The notes: generated from the letters alone by a model not told the origin. A stretch of 64,000 bases of DNA from Acidovorax defluvii (GCA_003268905.1 QLTU01000020.1:1-64000); one strand, 5' to 3'; shown: positions 43,064-53,477, counted from the stretch's first letter. Numbers and translations: made by a program.

Positions 43064-45364
43064 ATGCCTACACCGCCTCCTTCCGTTCCGCAGCGTCGCC
43101 TGGCTCGCCAGGCGCGTCAGAAATTTGTGGAAGGGATCTGCGCAGGGCTGCCTGAGGTGGACAAGACCGTCCTGGACTTTCTGTCCCAGCTGATGTACCA
43201 GACCGGCACGCAACGCGAAATGCATTCGCGGCGCGATGCCTGGCAGTTGTACCAGCAGCACCACACCGACTGGATTGCACGCATGGACCGAAGCCTGCGT
43301 GAAGCGCTGGCGCCGCACATCAGCACCACACGCGGCACCCAGATGTGCGGCGGTCATTTCGAGTTGCTTAGCGACGATGTGGTGGAAAACAAGATCGCCG
43401 CCTCCCGCATGGCGCTCACGATCACCGAACAGGTCAGCCATCAGCTCGACACGGTGCGGCTGCGAACGCAGTCGCTCGAAGGCCAGGAGCTCGACAGCAA
43501 TGACATTCTTCGCCCTGAGGCCGTCTGTCTGATCGCCGTTGAGCAGTGGGTCGAATCCGGCCTGCCGCGCACCGACCTGCTGACCGTGGTGGGCCCCCTG
43601 CAGCGCGAGTTGGCCAACCTGCTGCAAAAGCAGTACCAGGCGGTGAACTTGTTTTATGTGGAGCAGGGCATCACGCCGCAAAACGACCTGCGGTCACGCG
43701 TGCGCCGGACCGAGGGCGGTGCGGTGGCCAGCCGGGACTCTGGCGCAAGCGGACTTGCATCGCAGGCGTTGACGCAAACCCGGGAGGCCATGGCCGCCGG
43801 GCGCGCCGCACCACCGCGACAGGGCCAGCCCCAGGGGATGGCTCCAGTCTTTGCCACAGGCATGACGCCACTGTCGCGCGCACGCCAGCGTGCGCAGGGT
43901 GTCATGGGGCAGCTGCGCCGGCTGTTGACCCAGCCCGCCACCGGCTTTGATCTGGTCAACGCGCCACCCGCATCGGCGGCGCTGGCGCATGCCCTCACGG
44001 CCCACCGCGTCCAGGCCGACACCTACTACAGCGGTGTCGCCACGCTCATCGAAGACTACAGCCCCGCCGCCGTGGTGCAGCTGGCTGGCGCGGTACGGGA
44101 GCGTTCCACCGAATTGAAGAAAAAGGCCTCCACGGCTGGCGAGAAGGCCATCATCGAGGTGGTGGCGCTGATGTTCCAGAGCATTCTGGCCGAAGACCGT
44201 ATTCCCCCGGCCGTGCGCGTCTGGTTTGCGCGGTTGCAGGTGCCGGTGCTGCGCGTGGCCCTGGCAGAGCCCGAGTTCTTCAGCAACATCGCCCACCCGG
44301 CCCGCCAGCTCATTGACCGCATGGGGGCGTGCGTCATGGGATTTGATGCGACGTCGATCAATGGCAGCGCCCTGGAGGCGGAGATTCGCCGCGTGGTGCA
44401 GGTGATCGAGCAATACCCTGAGACCGGGCGGCGGGTTTTTCAGCTGGTGTACGACGAGTTCGAAAAATTCCTGTCGAAGTTCCTGACCGAAAAGCAGGCC
44501 ACCTCGCGCCTGGTCAGCGTGGCGCAGCAGGTGGAGCAGCGGGAAACGCTGGCCATCCAGTACACGATCGAGCTGCGCACCATGCTGCGCGACATGCCGG
44601 TGCGCGACGAAATCCGGGAGTTCCTCTTCAAGACCTGGGCCGAGGTGCTGGCCCTCTCGGCTGTGCGCGATGGCCCTCAGCATGCCGATACCATCACCTT
44701 CAAGCGCACGGCCGCCGATCTGGTGTGGGCAGTCAGCGCCAAACCCCATCGCAGCGACCGGGCACTGGTGATCCAGAGCCTGCCCGGCCTGCTGCAACGC
44801 CTGCGCCAGGGGCTGGCGCTGATGGGAATCGCCGCTGCCGCGCAGGATGCGCAGATCAAGGTGCTGACCGACACCCTGGCCGATGCCTTCCTGTCCAAGA
44901 CGGCATCCATTCCGCAGGCGCATATCGACGCCATGGCCAAACGGCTGGCCAACCTCGAGGACTTCATCGGGGATGCCACGCTGGGAGACATGCCGCTCAA
45001 TGCCGACAACATCGAGATGATGCTGGGCATTGATGCCTCGTCCATCCATGTGATCGCGGACAACGGGGCTCCTGTGGACGAAGCCATGGTGGCCTGGGCT
45101 CAAGAGCTGCAACGGGGCGCGTGGTTCACCCTGGACCACAACGGATCTTCGGCTCAGGTGCAATACGCCTGGCAGAGCCAGCGCAAGCAATTGCACCTTT
45201 TTGCCGCCACGGACGGCAGCAGCTACCTCATTCAGCTGCGCCGCCTGGCTGCGTATCTGCAATCCGGGCTGCTGGTGCCGCAGGACGAAGAGGGTCTGAC
45301 CTTGCGCGCCACGCGCGATGCCCTGGCCAAGCTGGACGCCAACCCCGAGCGGCTGCTGGACTGA
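43064..45364 (+). CDS. DUF1631 family protein
   Basis: This 766-residue cytoplasmic protein has no membrane segments. It contains the DUF1631 features: an N-terminal block (FLSQLMYQTGTQREMHSRRDAWQL, here GTQREMHSRRDAW), a central helical region (VPVLRVALAEPEFFSNIAHPARQLIDRMG, here PEFFSNIAHPARQLID) and a C-terminal PilZ-like stretch (GAWFTLDHNG, QVQYAWQSQRKQLHLFAATDG). The PilZ-like end suggests cyclic-di-GMP-related signalling, but no function is established. It starts 17 bp after secF and may share its transcript. Confidence 0.88.
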   Translation: MPTPPPSVPQRRLARQARQKFVEGICAGLPEVDKTVLDFLSQLMYQTGTQREMHSRRDAWQLYQQHHTDWIARMDRSLREALAPHISTTRGTQMCGGHFELLSDDVVENKIAASRMALTITEQVSHQLDTVRLRTQSLEGQELDSNDILRPEAVCLIAVEQWVESGLPRTDLLTVVGPLQRELANLLQKQYQAVNLFYVEQGITPQNDLRSRVRRTEGGAVASRDSGASGLASQALTQTREAMAAGRAAPPRQGQPQGMAPVFATGMTPLSRARQRAQGVMGQLRRLLTQPATGFDLVNAPPASAALAHALTAHRVQADTYYSGVATLIEDYSPAAVVQLAGAVRERSTELKKKASTAGEKAIIEVVALMFQSILAEDRIPPAVRVWFARLQVPVLRVALAEPEFFSNIAHPARQLIDRMGACVMGFDATSINGSALEAEIRRVVQVIEQYPETGRRVFQLVYDEFEKFLSKFLTEKQATSRLVSVAQQVEQRETLAIQYTIELRTMLRDMPVRDEIREFLFKTWAEVLALSAVRDGPQHADTITFKRTAADLVWAVSAKPHRSDRALVIQSLPGLLQRLRQGLALMGIAAAAQDAQIKVLTDTLADAFLSKTASIPQAHIDAMAKRLANLEDFIGDATLGDMPLNADNIEMMLGIDASSIHVIADNGAPVDEAMVAWAQELQRGAWFTLDHNGSSAQVQYAWQSQRKQLHLFAATDGSSYLIQLRRLAAYLQSGLLVPQDEEGLTLRATRDALAKLDANPERLLD

Positions 45365-45425
45365 CTCACACGCCCGGCGGTGCCGACCGCCTGAGGGGCA
45401 TTCCTGCGCGGTTGTTGTCAGCGCG

Positions 45426-45463
45426 ATAAACAAAGCCAAGCAGCGCAGTGAGGGCTTGTTTAT
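45426..45463. terminator. Probable bidirectional terminator between DUF1631 and dprA
   Basis: ATAAACAAAGCC (45426-45437) pairs, with one bulge, to GGCTTGTTTAT (45453-45463). It lies between two convergent genes. The AT-rich outer arms supply a short U-run in each direction. Confidence 0.5.
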
Positions 45464-45472
45464 GGCTCTGGC

Positions 45473-46642
45473 TCAGGCGCTGCCCATGCGCTGAAACAGG
45501 CCCCCCGGAAGGCGAGCCACCACGCCTGCCAGCTCCAGTTCGAGCAGCTCCACCTGCATGGCGGCGGTGTCCATGCCGGTGCGTGCCATCAAGGCATCCA
45601 GCCCCACAGGGTCAAATCCCATCGCCTGGAGCAGTGCGCTTTCGGGTGGATCGGCGGGGGCGCTTTCAGTGGGGCTCAGGCCGCAGGAGGCGGGTTGCGA
45701 TGCAGCGCCTGGAACGGGAAGGTGCAGTTCTTCCAGCACATCCTGTGCAGATTCCACCAGCTTGGCGCCTTGCCGTATCAGGGCATGGCATCCGCGCGAC
45801 TGGGGTGCATGGATGGAGCCAGGAATGGCAAATACTTCACGCCCCTGCTCCACCGCCAGCCGGGCCGTGATCAACGAGCCGGACGCCAATGCGGCCTCCA
45901 CTACCAGTGTGCCCTGCGACAGTCCCGCAATGATGCGGTTGCGTTTGGGGAAATTGGCCGCCAGGGGCGGTGTGCCGAGGGGGTATTCGCTGATCAGGAT
46001 GCCGTGGGCGGCAATGCGCCGCGCAAGTCCCAGGTTCTGACGGGGGTACACCCTGTCAAGTCCCGTGCCCACCACGGCAATCGTGGCGGGAGCGTTGACA
46101 TGGGCCAACGCGCTGTCCAGGGCTCCTTCGTGTGCGGCGGCGTCCACGCCCAGTGCCAGCCCGGACACGATGGTCAGACCGGCTGCATGCAATGCACGCG
46201 CAAACTGGCGCGCGTTGTCCGCACCCTGGGCGGTGGGGTTGCGGCTGCCCACGATGGCCAGGCAACGCCCGGCGGGAAAAGGATTTGCCGCCCACATTGC
46301 TGAAGGGCCGATGCCATACAGCGCCAAGGGAGGGTCTTCCGTGTCGAGCAGTGCCTGCGGGTAACGCCCATCGCCCAGCGTCAGAAAAACCCGAGCGGGC
46401 CCGTCCGGCGCAGTGTCCTGCAGCCACGCCCAGGTGGTCTCCAGTTGCTGTGCCAGACCGTCTGGAACCAATCGCAGGGCACGCGCCTGTGAGGGCGTCA
46501 CGCACTGCGTCAGCGCACCCTCCGGTTGCTCGAAGATGGCCTCAGGAAGACCAAAGGCCGCCAGAAGGCGGCGGGCGGTGCCGTTGCCTACGCCCGGGGT
46601 CAGGGTCAGTCGCAACCAGCCGGCGAGTTCATCGCGGTCCAT
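45473..46642 (-). CDS. dprA: DNA-processing protein DprA
   Basis: DprA binds incoming single-stranded DNA in natural transformation and loads RecA. The 389-residue protein has an N-terminal helical domain (LRLTLTPGVGNGTARRLLAAFG, here TPGVGNGTARRLL) and a Rossmann-like core with AIVGSRNPTAQG, SGLALGVDAAAHEGAL and VVGTGLDRVYPRQN. It continues with EYPLGTPPLAANFPKRNRIIAGLS, here FPKRNRIIAGLS. A C-terminal winged-helix-like end follows (GFDPVGLDALMARTGM). The length is normal. It follows the LysM gene on the minus strand, 62 bp apart. Confidence 0.95.
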   Translation of the reverse strand: MDRDELAGWLRLTLTPGVGNGTARRLLAAFGLPEAIFEQPEGALTQCVTPSQARALRLVPDGLAQQLETTWAWLQDTAPDGPARVFLTLGDGRYPQALLDTEDPPLALYGIGPSAMWAANPFPAGRCLAIVGSRNPTAQGADNARQFARALHAAGLTIVSGLALGVDAAAHEGALDSALAHVNAPATIAVVGTGLDRVYPRQNLGLARRIAAHGILISEYPLGTPPLAANFPKRNRIIAGLSQGTLVVEAALASGSLITARLAVEQGREVFAIPGSIHAPQSRGCHALIRQGAKLVESAQDVLEELHLPVPGAASQPASCGLSPTESAPADPPESALLQAMGFDPVGLDALMARTGMDTAAMQVELLELELAGVVARLPGGLFQRMGSA

Positions 46643-46704
46643 GGATGGGGTGGGGTCGAGGCGCGCTTGCAGACGAAACGACTGCGCGGCCTCCGGTTCC
46701 GTCC

Positions 46705-47907
46705 TTAGTCGGGATTGACCAGCCGGTCACCCACTCGCACGCCGGTGCTGATTTCCAGAATCAATGCGTAGGAAACACGGTCAAACGTGCGGAACACCAT
46801 GACGTGGCCATTGCGCTCGCTGGGCAGCTTGATCACGGTCTTTGCCTCGTCCGTGCTGTCCTTGATGCGGTCGCCCATCGTCATGATGTGGAGAACCTGG
46901 CCGGCCTCCATGCCGTCCTGCGTGCCCCGGTTGATCGCAATGACCTGGTTCTGCGCCGCATAGGTCACCGAACTGCCGCCATAAATCGAGACCACCCGTG
47001 CATCGACTTCCATCTGGGGTGCGCGCGGCGTGTAGCTGACAAAGGCGCGCGCCGGCGCTGGCAGCAGCCGGTCGCCCGCACGAACCTCTTGTTTGGTGGC
47101 GGTCAGCTCGACCGTGGCGGGTACGTACTCGACCACTTTGCCACCTTTGCCATCGGCCGTTTCTTCCAGCGACTCGCCCCGCACCAGTTCGGCTTTTCCG
47201 ACGTATTGCGCTTCGTAGCCCAGGATTTCACCCGTCACCGGATCTTTGAGTGCAATGGCGTCCCGGAAAATCCGGTAGTGGCGGGGGGCACCTGGCTCTG
47301 CGCGCAGCGGATTGGCGGCGTCGCCACGGGCATAGGCCCGGTCGCCGTCCGCCATCAGAACGCGGTGATCCACCGTGGCCACGATGCGTGGCGCGCGTTC
47401 CAGCACCTCGGCATCCACCACCAGCGGCTCCACCAGGAAGGGCTCGATGAGGTGGGGCTTGAGTGTGGGCAGGGCGGTGTCGGAAAGGCTGTCGCTGCGC
47501 GTACGCGGAGACACCCGCACCGTGTCAGGCTCGCCACGGGCGCTGGTGCGAAGACGTGCATAGCCGCCATCCTTTTCCAGGTACAGCGTCTGTCCCGGAA
47601 AAATCAGATGCGGGTTGGGCAGGGCCTTGAGATTCATGCCCCACAACTCGGGCCAGCGCCAAGGGCGCTTGAGGTACATGCCGGAAATGCCCCAAAGGGT
47701 GTCACCACGTTTCACTACATAAGTGTCGGGAGCACCCGGAGCCAGCTCGGAAAGAGGAACCCCACGTTCGGCCACCTGCTGCGCCGTTGCCCGCTGGCCA
47801 CTGGAAATCGGGAAGTTCTGCGCTTGGGCCGGAGCGACAAGCAAGGCGCCGGCAAATACTGTCAACGCGCCCAAGGCGTTTTGCCGCACGCGGGTGAATG
47901 CCGTCAT
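46705..47907 (-). CDS. Exported LysM-domain protein
   Basis: This 400-residue protein has a signal peptide (residues 1-28, ending PAQAQ) and one LysM peptidoglycan-binding domain at about 60-112 (YVVKRGDTLWGISGMYLKRP, then NPHLIFPGQTLYL). The rest is beta-rich without a known enzymatic motif. It is the LysM protein that precedes dprA in many betaproteobacteria. ATG 47907 is favoured because AGGAAC lies 4-9 bases upstream; an in-frame ATG at 47970 would bury the signal peptide. It is divergent from def. Confidence 0.88.
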   Translation of the reverse strand: MTAFTRVRQNALGALTVFAGALLVAPAQAQNFPISSGQRATAQQVAERGVPLSELAPGAPDTYVVKRGDTLWGISGMYLKRPWRWPELWGMNLKALPNPHLIFPGQTLYLEKDGGYARLRTSARGEPDTVRVSPRTRSDSLSDTALPTLKPHLIEPFLVEPLVVDAEVLERAPRIVATVDHRVLMADGDRAYARGDAANPLRAEPGAPRHYRIFRDAIALKDPVTGEILGYEAQYVGKAELVRGESLEETADGKGGKVVEYVPATVELTATKQEVRAGDRLLPAPARAFVSYTPRAPQMEVDARVVSIYGGSSVTYAAQNQVIAINRGTQDGMEAGQVLHIMTMGDRIKDSTDEAKTVIKLPSERNGHVMVFRTFDRVSYALILEISTGVRVGDRLVNPD

Positions 47908-48107
47908 GTTGTTCCTTTTTTGATGCATTGTGAAACGCCCCCTCACTGGCGCCGCGGTCGATTGCGTCATGCAAGCCGCCGGGCAAATACGTTACAAACG
48001 ATCTGAGATTCTCTGCTCAAGCCCTTGATTGGGCAACGAATATTGCGGTCAGGCGCTGCAGCGGGCGCCAAAAGTGGCGAAAATAGCGACAGCTTTCACC
48101 TTCATTC

Positions 48108-48617
48108 ATGGCAATTCTTCCCATTCTCTGTTACCCGGATCCTCGTCTTCACAAGGTTGCACAGCCGGTTCAGGCCGTCGATGCACGCGTCCAGACGCTG
48201 GTTGAGGACATGCTCGCCACGATGTACGACGCCCACGGCATCGGCCTGGCGGCCACGCAAATCGACGTGCACGAGCGCATCGTGGTCATCGATGTCTCCG
48301 AAGAGCGCAACGAACCGCTGGTGCTGATCAATCCCGAAATCGTCTGGGCCAGCCCGGAAAAGCATGTGGGCGACGAGGGCTGCCTGTCGGTGCCGGGCAT
48401 CTACGACGGCGTCGAACGCGCTGCTGCAGTGCATGTGCGCGCCCTGGACGCCCAGGGGCAATCGCGCACCCTCGAAGCCGAGGGACTGCTGGCGGTCTGC
48501 GTCCAGCACGAGATGGACCACCTCATGGGCAAGGTGTTTGTGGAATACCTCTCCCCCCTCAAGCGCAACCGCATCAAGACCAAGCTGCTCAAGCAGCAGC
48601 GGGACGCGCGCGAGTGA
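48108..48617 (+). CDS. def: Peptide deformylase
   Basis: This metalloenzyme removes the N-formyl group from nascent proteins. The 169-residue protein has the three family motifs: GIGLAATQ (about 46-53), EGCLSVP with the metal-binding Cys (about 90-96) and QHEMDH with two His ligands (about 133-138). It is the first gene of an operon with a lipoprotein gene, fmt, azlC and azlD, and def-fmt clustering is common. It is divergent from the LysM gene with 200 bp between starts. Confidence 0.97.
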   Translation: MAILPILCYPDPRLHKVAQPVQAVDARVQTLVEDMLATMYDAHGIGLAATQIDVHERIVVIDVSEERNEPLVLINPEIVWASPEKHVGDEGCLSVPGIYDGVERAAAVHVRALDAQGQSRTLEAEGLLAVCVQHEMDHLMGKVFVEYLSPLKRNRIKTKLLKQQRDARE

Positions 48618-49117
48618 GCACCTGGAGGCGACGCCTTGGTATCGGCGCTGTTGCGCTGGTCGCCGGGGTGTTGCTGTCGGCCTGCGCATCGCCCGACCTG
48701 GAAAAGCCGGGAGCCCGGCGAGCAGATGTGCTGGCGCGGCTGGGCGCACCGCACAGCACGACTGCCCTGGAGGGCAACCGGGAGCGCCTGCTGTATTCCA
48801 CCCTGCCCGCAGGCCGCCGGGTATTTCATCTCGACTTTGATGGCGCCGGGCGTCTTGAACGCGTCGAGCAGGTGCTGACCTTGGCCCGCTTTTCGGGCAT
48901 TGCACTGAACACATGGACCCAGGCAGATGTCGAGCGCACCTTCGGCCCGCCGATGCTGGTCGAACGGGTTGCCCGTTTTGACGGCGACATCTGGACCTAC
49001 CGGTTCATGGACGACTACGAACCGCGCATGGCGCACATCCACATCGACCGCGCCGGCACCGTGCGCCAACTGGTTTTCTCCGATGACCAGCCGCCGGGTG
49101 ACGACAGGGATTTCTGA
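48614..49117 (+). CDS. Outer-membrane-type lipoprotein, BamE/SmpA-like fold
   Basis: This 167-residue protein starts at GTG 48614, overlapping the def stop (GTGA). Lipobox LSAC (Cys at about 24) follows a basic leader STWRRRLG. The body has [16 protein letters not shown] near the start and a second [16 protein letters not shown]. These two repeats of a 'turn plus GxP' motif suggest a BamE/SmpA-like alpha-beta fold. Function is unknown. Its position between def and fmt is coupled to def by the overlap. Confidence 0.8.
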   Translation: MSTWRRRLGIGAVALVAGVLLSACASPDLEKPGARRADVLARLGAPHSTTALEGNRERLLYSTLPAGRRVFHLDFDGAGRLERVEQVLTLARFSGIALNTWTQADVERTFGPPMLVERVARFDGDIWTYRFMDDYEPRMAHIHIDRAGTVRQLVFSDDQPPGDDRDF

Positions 49118-49140
49118 CAGCCGCCACCGGGCCCCTCTTC

Positions 49141-50142
49141 ATGAAAATCGTTTTTGCCGGAACCCCTGAATTCGCCCGTGTCGCATTGCAGCGCCTGCTG
49201 AGCGCCGGGTTCACCGTGCCCCTCGTTCTCACGCAGCCCGACCGGCCCGCAGGCCGGGGCATGAAGCTGCAGGCCTCGCCCGTCAAGCAATGCGCGCTCG
49301 AGCATGGCATTGCCGTGGCCCAGCCCCGCAGCCTGCGCCTGGACGGAAAATTCCCCGAAGACGCTGCTGCCGCCTGTTCGGCGCTGCTGGCCGCCCAGGC
49401 CGATGCCATGGTGGTGGCGGCCTACGGCCTGATCCTGCCGCAGTGGGTGCTGGACCTCCCGGCCAGGGGTTGCCTCAACATTCACGCCAGCCTGCTCCCG
49501 CGCTGGCGCGGCGCCGCGCCCATCCACCGTGCCATTCAGGCGGGCGACATCGAGACGGGCGTCACCATCATGCAGATGGATGCGGGGCTGGACACGGGCG
49601 CCATGCTGCTGACCGAAAAGCTGCCCATTGGTTCCCGCGACACCACCGCCTCGCTGCACGATCGGCTGGCCGACATCGGTGGCCGCCTGATCGTGGAGGC
49701 CCTTGAGCTGGCCGCCTGCGGTGGTCTGCAGCCTGTCCCGCAACCGGAGCAGGGCGTTACCTATGCCCACAAGATCGAGAAATCCGAGAGCGCAGTGGAC
49801 TGGTCGCTGCCAGCGCACGTGATTGGCCGGCAGATCCGGGCTTTCGATCCGTTTCCCGGGGCGAGCACCACGCTGGGCACCGAGACCGTCAAGCTGTGGG
49901 GCTACGAAATTAATAGCTATCAGCGCTTGTCAGATAAGCGCTGCGGGCAGATTTTATCTATAGACAGCACCGGCGTGCTCGTGGCCTGCGGTGAAGATGC
50001 CCTGCGCCTGACCACCTTGCAGCGGGCCGGAGGCAAGCGGTTGCCGGCCTCTGAGTTTCTGCGTGGCTTTCCGCTGCAGCCCGGGATGGTGCTGGGGGAG
50101 GCGCAGGCACCCGGCACCCCCGGCGCGCCGACAGCGCCATGA
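49141..50142 (+). CDS. fmt: Methionyl-tRNA formyltransferase
   Basis: Fmt formylates initiator Met-tRNA. The 333-residue protein has the N-terminal formyltransferase domain with [41 protein letters not shown] (catalytic Asn and His) and [10 protein letters not shown]. The tRNA-binding C-terminal domain has [12 protein letters not shown] and [14 protein letters not shown]. Residues about 256-273 ([11 protein letters not shown] and after) are encoded by an in-frame copy of the palindromic repeat (49907-49959), in a loop of the C-terminal domain. The protein is longer than E. coli Fmt (315). The stop overlaps azlC (ATGA). Confidence 0.96.
   Translation: MKIVFAGTPEFARVALQRLLSAGFTVPLVLTQPDRPAGRGMKLQASPVKQCALEHGIAVAQPRSLRLDGKFPEDAAAACSALLAAQADAMVVAAYGLILPQWVLDLPARGCLNIHASLLPRWRGAAPIHRAIQAGDIETGVTIMQMDAGLDTGAMLLTEKLPIGSRDTTASLHDRLADIGGRLIVEALELAACGGLQPVPQPEQGVTYAHKIEKSESAVDWSLPAHVIGRQIRAFDPFPGASTTLGTETVKLWGYEINSYQRLSDKRCGQILSIDSTGVLVACGEDALRLTTLQRAGGKRLPASEFLRGFPLQPGMVLGEAQAPGTPGAPTAP
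49907..49959. repeat. Palindromic repeat inside the fmt reading frame
   Basis: AATTAATAGCTATCAGCGCT then TGTCAGATAAGCGCTGCGGG and CAGATTTTA is a full copy of the repeat. It keeps the fmt frame open and adds about a dozen residues. Confidence 0.85.
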
Positions 50143-50960
50143 GCCTGCAGGCGGTCGGCCAGACCGTGCGCCACCCGGCGTTTCGCCTGGCCATCACCGA
50201 CATGGCGGGCACCTCGCTGGGCATCGCCGCCTGGGGCATGGTGACCGGTGTGGCCATGGTCAAAAGCGGCATGTCGGTATCGCTGGCCATTTTCATGTCG
50301 CTGCTGGTGTATGCAGGCAGCGCCCAGCTGGCCGTGATTCCGCTGCTGGCCACCGGGGCGCCGCTGTGGGTGGTGTGGCTCACGGCGTCGTGTGTGAACC
50401 TGCGCTTCGTGATTTTCAGCAGCCTGTGGCGCAGCTACTTTGTGCACCTGCCGTTGCGCCAGCGGCTGGCCATTGGCTACTTCAGCGGCGACGTGATCTT
50501 TGTCGCCTTCATGAAGCGCTTTCCCGAGCCACGCCCCGCGCCCGAGCAGGTGCCCTACTTCTGGGGCGCCGCCACCACCAATTGGCTGGCCTGGCAGGTG
50601 CCTTCGATTGCCGGCATCCTGCTGGCCAACGCCGTGCCGCTGTCGTGGGGGCTCGGGTTTGCGGGTGTGCTGGCGCTGTTGGGGGTGTTGCTGTCGCTGC
50701 TGTTCGACCGCGCCACCTGGCTTGCTACGGGAGTGGCCGCTACGGCCGCCATTGCTGCTTTTGCCCTGCCGCTCAAGCTCAACATTCTGGTGGCCATTGC
50801 CGCCGCGATCGCGGTGGGCCTGCTGATCGAGGCTGTGGACCGGCGCCGCCACCGCCCCGAGGTGCTGCTGGTGCCGGCCGACAGCATGATCCCGGCCGAC
50901 GAGTTCGAACAGGTCGAGGCCGGCGATGCGGTGGCGCTGCGCGAAGAGTTGCATCCATGA
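50139..50960 (+). CDS. azlC: AzlC-family branched-chain amino acid export subunit
   Basis: This 273-residue inner-membrane protein should export branched-chain amino acids (or azaleucine) together with AzlD. It has AzlC-family segments [15 protein letters not shown] and [15 protein letters not shown]. About seven membrane helices precede a hydrophilic C-terminal tail of 45 residues that is longer than usual. ATG 50139 overlaps the fmt stop, and its own stop overlaps azlD (ATGA at 50957-50960). No regulator is adjacent. Confidence 0.92.
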   Translation: MSLQAVGQTVRHPAFRLAITDMAGTSLGIAAWGMVTGVAMVKSGMSVSLAIFMSLLVYAGSAQLAVIPLLATGAPLWVVWLTASCVNLRFVIFSSLWRSYFVHLPLRQRLAIGYFSGDVIFVAFMKRFPEPRPAPEQVPYFWGAATTNWLAWQVPSIAGILLANAVPLSWGLGFAGVLALLGVLLSLLFDRATWLATGVAATAAIAAFALPLKLNILVAIAAAIAVGLLIEAVDRRRHRPEVLLVPADSMIPADEFEQVEAGDAVALREELHP

Positions 50961-51292
50961 GCTGGGACTGGCTCGAACCCGTCATCGTGGTGGTCGGTCT
51001 GGCCCTCATCACCGTGGTGACGCGCACTTTCTTCATGATCCCCGAGCGCGAGATGCCCTTGCCCGACTGGCTCAAGCGCGGGCTCAAATACGCGCCCCTC
51101 GCCGCGCTCACGGCCGTCATTGCGCCCGAAATCTTCATGTCACAGGGCGAGTTCATCACCACGCTGAAGGACGCGCGCCTGCCCGCCGTGCTGTGCGCCG
51201 TTGCCTACTACTTCTGGCGCCGCGGCATTCTGGGCACCATTGTGGTGGGGATGCTGGTGTACCTGCCCCTGCACATCGGCTGGGGCTGGTGA
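50957..51292 (+). CDS. azlD: AzlD-family export subunit
   Basis: This 111-residue membrane protein is the small partner of AzlC. It has three to four predicted helices and the family motif VTRTFFMIP near the N-terminus, then LKYAPLAALTAVIAPEIF. Translational coupling to azlC by ATGA overlap supports a stoichiometric complex. It is the last gene of the def operon and is followed by a GC-rich repeat. Confidence 0.92.
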   Translation: MSWDWLEPVIVVVGLALITVVTRTFFMIPEREMPLPDWLKRGLKYAPLAALTAVIAPEIFMSQGEFITTLKDARLPAVLCAVAYYFWRRGILGTIVVGMLVYLPLHIGWGW

Positions 51293-51299
51293 ACATCGT

Positions 51300-51410
51300 G
51301 CTCCCCCTGAGCCGCTGCGCGGCTTCCCCCTGAGGGGGACGCCGCCAGTGGCCTGGCAAAGCCAGTTCCACGGCGCCCGCTGGCCTCGGGCACGCCAGTT
51401 CGAAAGGCTC
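51300..51410. repeat. GC-rich intergenic repeat, second family (copy 2)
   Basis: CCCCCTGAGCCGCTGCGC then GGCTTCCCCCTGAGGGGGAC and GCCTCGGGCACGCCAGTTCG match the blocks at 7727-7865. CCCCCTGAGGGGG forms a stable short hairpin. It occupies most of the space between azlD and pgk. Confidence 0.6.
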
Positions 51411-51467
51411 GCTCACTAAAATGGTGGCCCTCATTCCATTCCCTCCCAACCGCTGACGCCTTCCTCC

Positions 51468-52667
51468 ATGAACATCCTTCGTTTTTCCGATCTGTGCGCC
51501 CAGGGCAAGGCCCGCAACCAGCGCGTCTTCATCCGTGCCGACCTGAACGTGCCGCTGGACGCCGCCGGTCACATTACCGAAGACACCCGCATCCGCGCCT
51601 CGATTCCGTGCATCCGCATGGCCCTGGACGCGGGCGCCGCCGTGATGGTGACCAGCCACCTGGGTCGTCCGACCGAAGGTGCGTTCAAGCCGGAAGACTC
51701 GCTGGCCCCCGTGGCCCAGCGCCTGACCGAGCTGCTGGGGCGCGATGTGCCGCTGGTCGCCAACTGGGTGGACGGCGTGACCGTAGCCCCGGGGCAGGTG
51801 GTGCTGCTGGAAAACTGCCGCGTCAATGTCGGCGAGAAAAAGAACAAGGAAGAGCTGGCCCGCAAGCTGGCCGCCCTTTGCGATATTTTTGTGAACGACG
51901 CCTTTGGCACTGCCCACCGCGCCGAGGGCACCACCTATGGCATCGCGCAATATGCCCCCATCGCGTGCGCTGGCCCGTTGCTGTCGGCCGAAATCGACGC
52001 CCTGACCAAGGCCCTGGCCCACCCCCAGCGTCCACTCGCCGCCATCGTGGCCGGCTCCAAGGTGTCCACCAAGCTCACCATCCTGCAAAGCCTGGCTGAC
52101 AAGGTGGACCAGTTGATTGTGGGCGGCGGCATTGCCAACACCTTCATGCTGGCAGCAGGCCTGCCCATCGGCAAAAGCCTGGCCGAACCCGATCTGCTGG
52201 ACGCGGCCAGGTCCGTGATGGCCGCCATGAAGGCGCGCGGCGCCGAGGTGCCGATTCCTACCGACGTGGTCACCGCCAAGACCTTTGCCGCCGACGCGCC
52301 CGCCACCATCAAGGCCGCCACCGATGTGGCCGAGGACGACCTCATTCTGGACATCGGCCCCGACACCGCCGCACGGCTGGCGGCGCAGCTCAAATCGGCT
52401 GGCACCATCGTGTGGAACGGGCCCGTGGGCGTTTTCGAGTTTCCCGCCTTTGAAAACGGCACGCGCGTGATTGCCGAGGCCATTGCCCAGTCGCCCGCAT
52501 TCAGCATTGCCGGCGGCGGAGACACCCTGGCGGCCATTGCCAAATATGGCATCGAGCAGCAGGTGGGCTACATCTCTACCGGCGGCGGCGCGTTTCTGGA
52601 GGTGCTTGAAGGCAAGACGCTGCCCGCGTTCGAGATTCTTGAAAAACGGGCTGCCGCGCAATCCTGA
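51468..52667 (+). CDS. pgk: Phosphoglycerate kinase
   Basis: Pgk transfers a phosphate between 1,3-bisphosphoglycerate and ADP in glycolysis and the reverse in gluconeogenesis. The 399-residue protein has [13 protein letters not shown] (signature), [21 protein letters not shown] and [19 protein letters not shown], here [12 protein letters not shown], all in family order. The length is normal. No other glycolytic gene adjoins it, but gap and tkt are 10 kb away on the other strand. Confidence 0.97.
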   Translation: MNILRFSDLCAQGKARNQRVFIRADLNVPLDAAGHITEDTRIRASIPCIRMALDAGAAVMVTSHLGRPTEGAFKPEDSLAPVAQRLTELLGRDVPLVANWVDGVTVAPGQVVLLENCRVNVGEKKNKEELARKLAALCDIFVNDAFGTAHRAEGTTYGIAQYAPIACAGPLLSAEIDALTKALAHPQRPLAAIVAGSKVSTKLTILQSLADKVDQLIVGGGIANTFMLAAGLPIGKSLAEPDLLDAARSVMAAMKARGAEVPIPTDVVTAKTFAADAPATIKAATDVAEDDLILDIGPDTAARLAAQLKSAGTIVWNGPVGVFEFPAFENGTRVIAEAIAQSPAFSIAGGGDTLAAIAKYGIEQQVGYISTGGGAFLEVLEGKTLPAFEILEKRAAAQS

Positions 52668-52859
52668 GTGCACGGGTTTTCGACGCCGCGGTGGCTGGCA
52701 CGCCCGCCCGCGTGCCCGTTGGGGGCCAGCGCGCCGACAGCGCAAGCGCGGCATTGACTCACTCTGCTGCCCGATACTTGGGCACATACGGTAGGCGGCG
52801 CTGCCTGCACCGGCATTCCGGCGCAGGCGTAGTGCACCCCATGGTTGAAGGAATGGCGC

Positions 52860-53477
52860 GTGAAATCTGCAAGTGATACCTGGTTCGACGAGGCCTACTA
52901 CCAGCGTTACTACTTCGACAAGAAAACCAGCGTGATTGACCCCGAGCACGCCGAGCGGCTGGGCGCGTTTGTGTGCAGCTACCTGCAGTACCTGCGCGTG
53001 CCGGTGAAGCGGGTGCTGGATGTGGGCTGCGGCATCGGCCTGTGGCGTGCGGCGGTGGCGCGGCACTTTCCCGATGCCAGCTACCACGGCGTGGAGTTCA
53101 GCGACTACCTGTGCGGGCGTTTCGGCTGGGAGCGCGGTTCGGTGGTGGACTACCAGGCCCATGACCCGGCCGAGCCGTTCGATCTGGTGATCTGCCAGGG
53201 CGTGCTGCCCTACCTGAACCCGTCCGACCTGAAACTGGCCCTGCGCAACCTGGGCCGCTTGAGCCGGGGCGCGCTGTATGTCGAAGCCGTCACGCGCGAG
53301 GACTATGAGCGCGACATCCTCGACGAAGACCTGACCGACCCGCGCCTGTTTCGCCACCGGGCCGAGCTGTATCGGCGCGGCCTGCAGGAGGGCTTTACCG
53401 AGCTGGGCGGCGGCGTGTGGCTGAGCCGCCAGTCCGAGGTGCCGCTGTTCGAGCTCGAATGCGCGGGTGGCCGATGA
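52860..53477 (+). CDS. Class I SAM-dependent methyltransferase
   Basis: This 205-residue protein has the SAM-binding motif VLDVGCGIGLWRAAVARHF (about 51-69) and acidic motif II in YHGVEFSDYLC. A post-motif FDLVICQGVLPYL is typical of this fold. The N-terminal WFDEAYYQRYYFDKKTSV is a distinctive lineage-specific start. GTG 52860 is chosen because AAGGAA lies 7-12 bases upstream and it places this motif correctly; a TTG at 52845 is the alternative. The stop overlaps the DTW-domain gene (ATGA). The substrate is unknown. Confidence 0.82.
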   Translation: MKSASDTWFDEAYYQRYYFDKKTSVIDPEHAERLGAFVCSYLQYLRVPVKRVLDVGCGIGLWRAAVARHFPDASYHGVEFSDYLCGRFGWERGSVVDYQAHDPAEPFDLVICQGVLPYLNPSDLKLALRNLGRLSRGALYVEAVTREDYERDILDEDLTDPRLFRHRAELYRRGLQEGFTELGGGVWLSRQSEVPLFELECAGGR

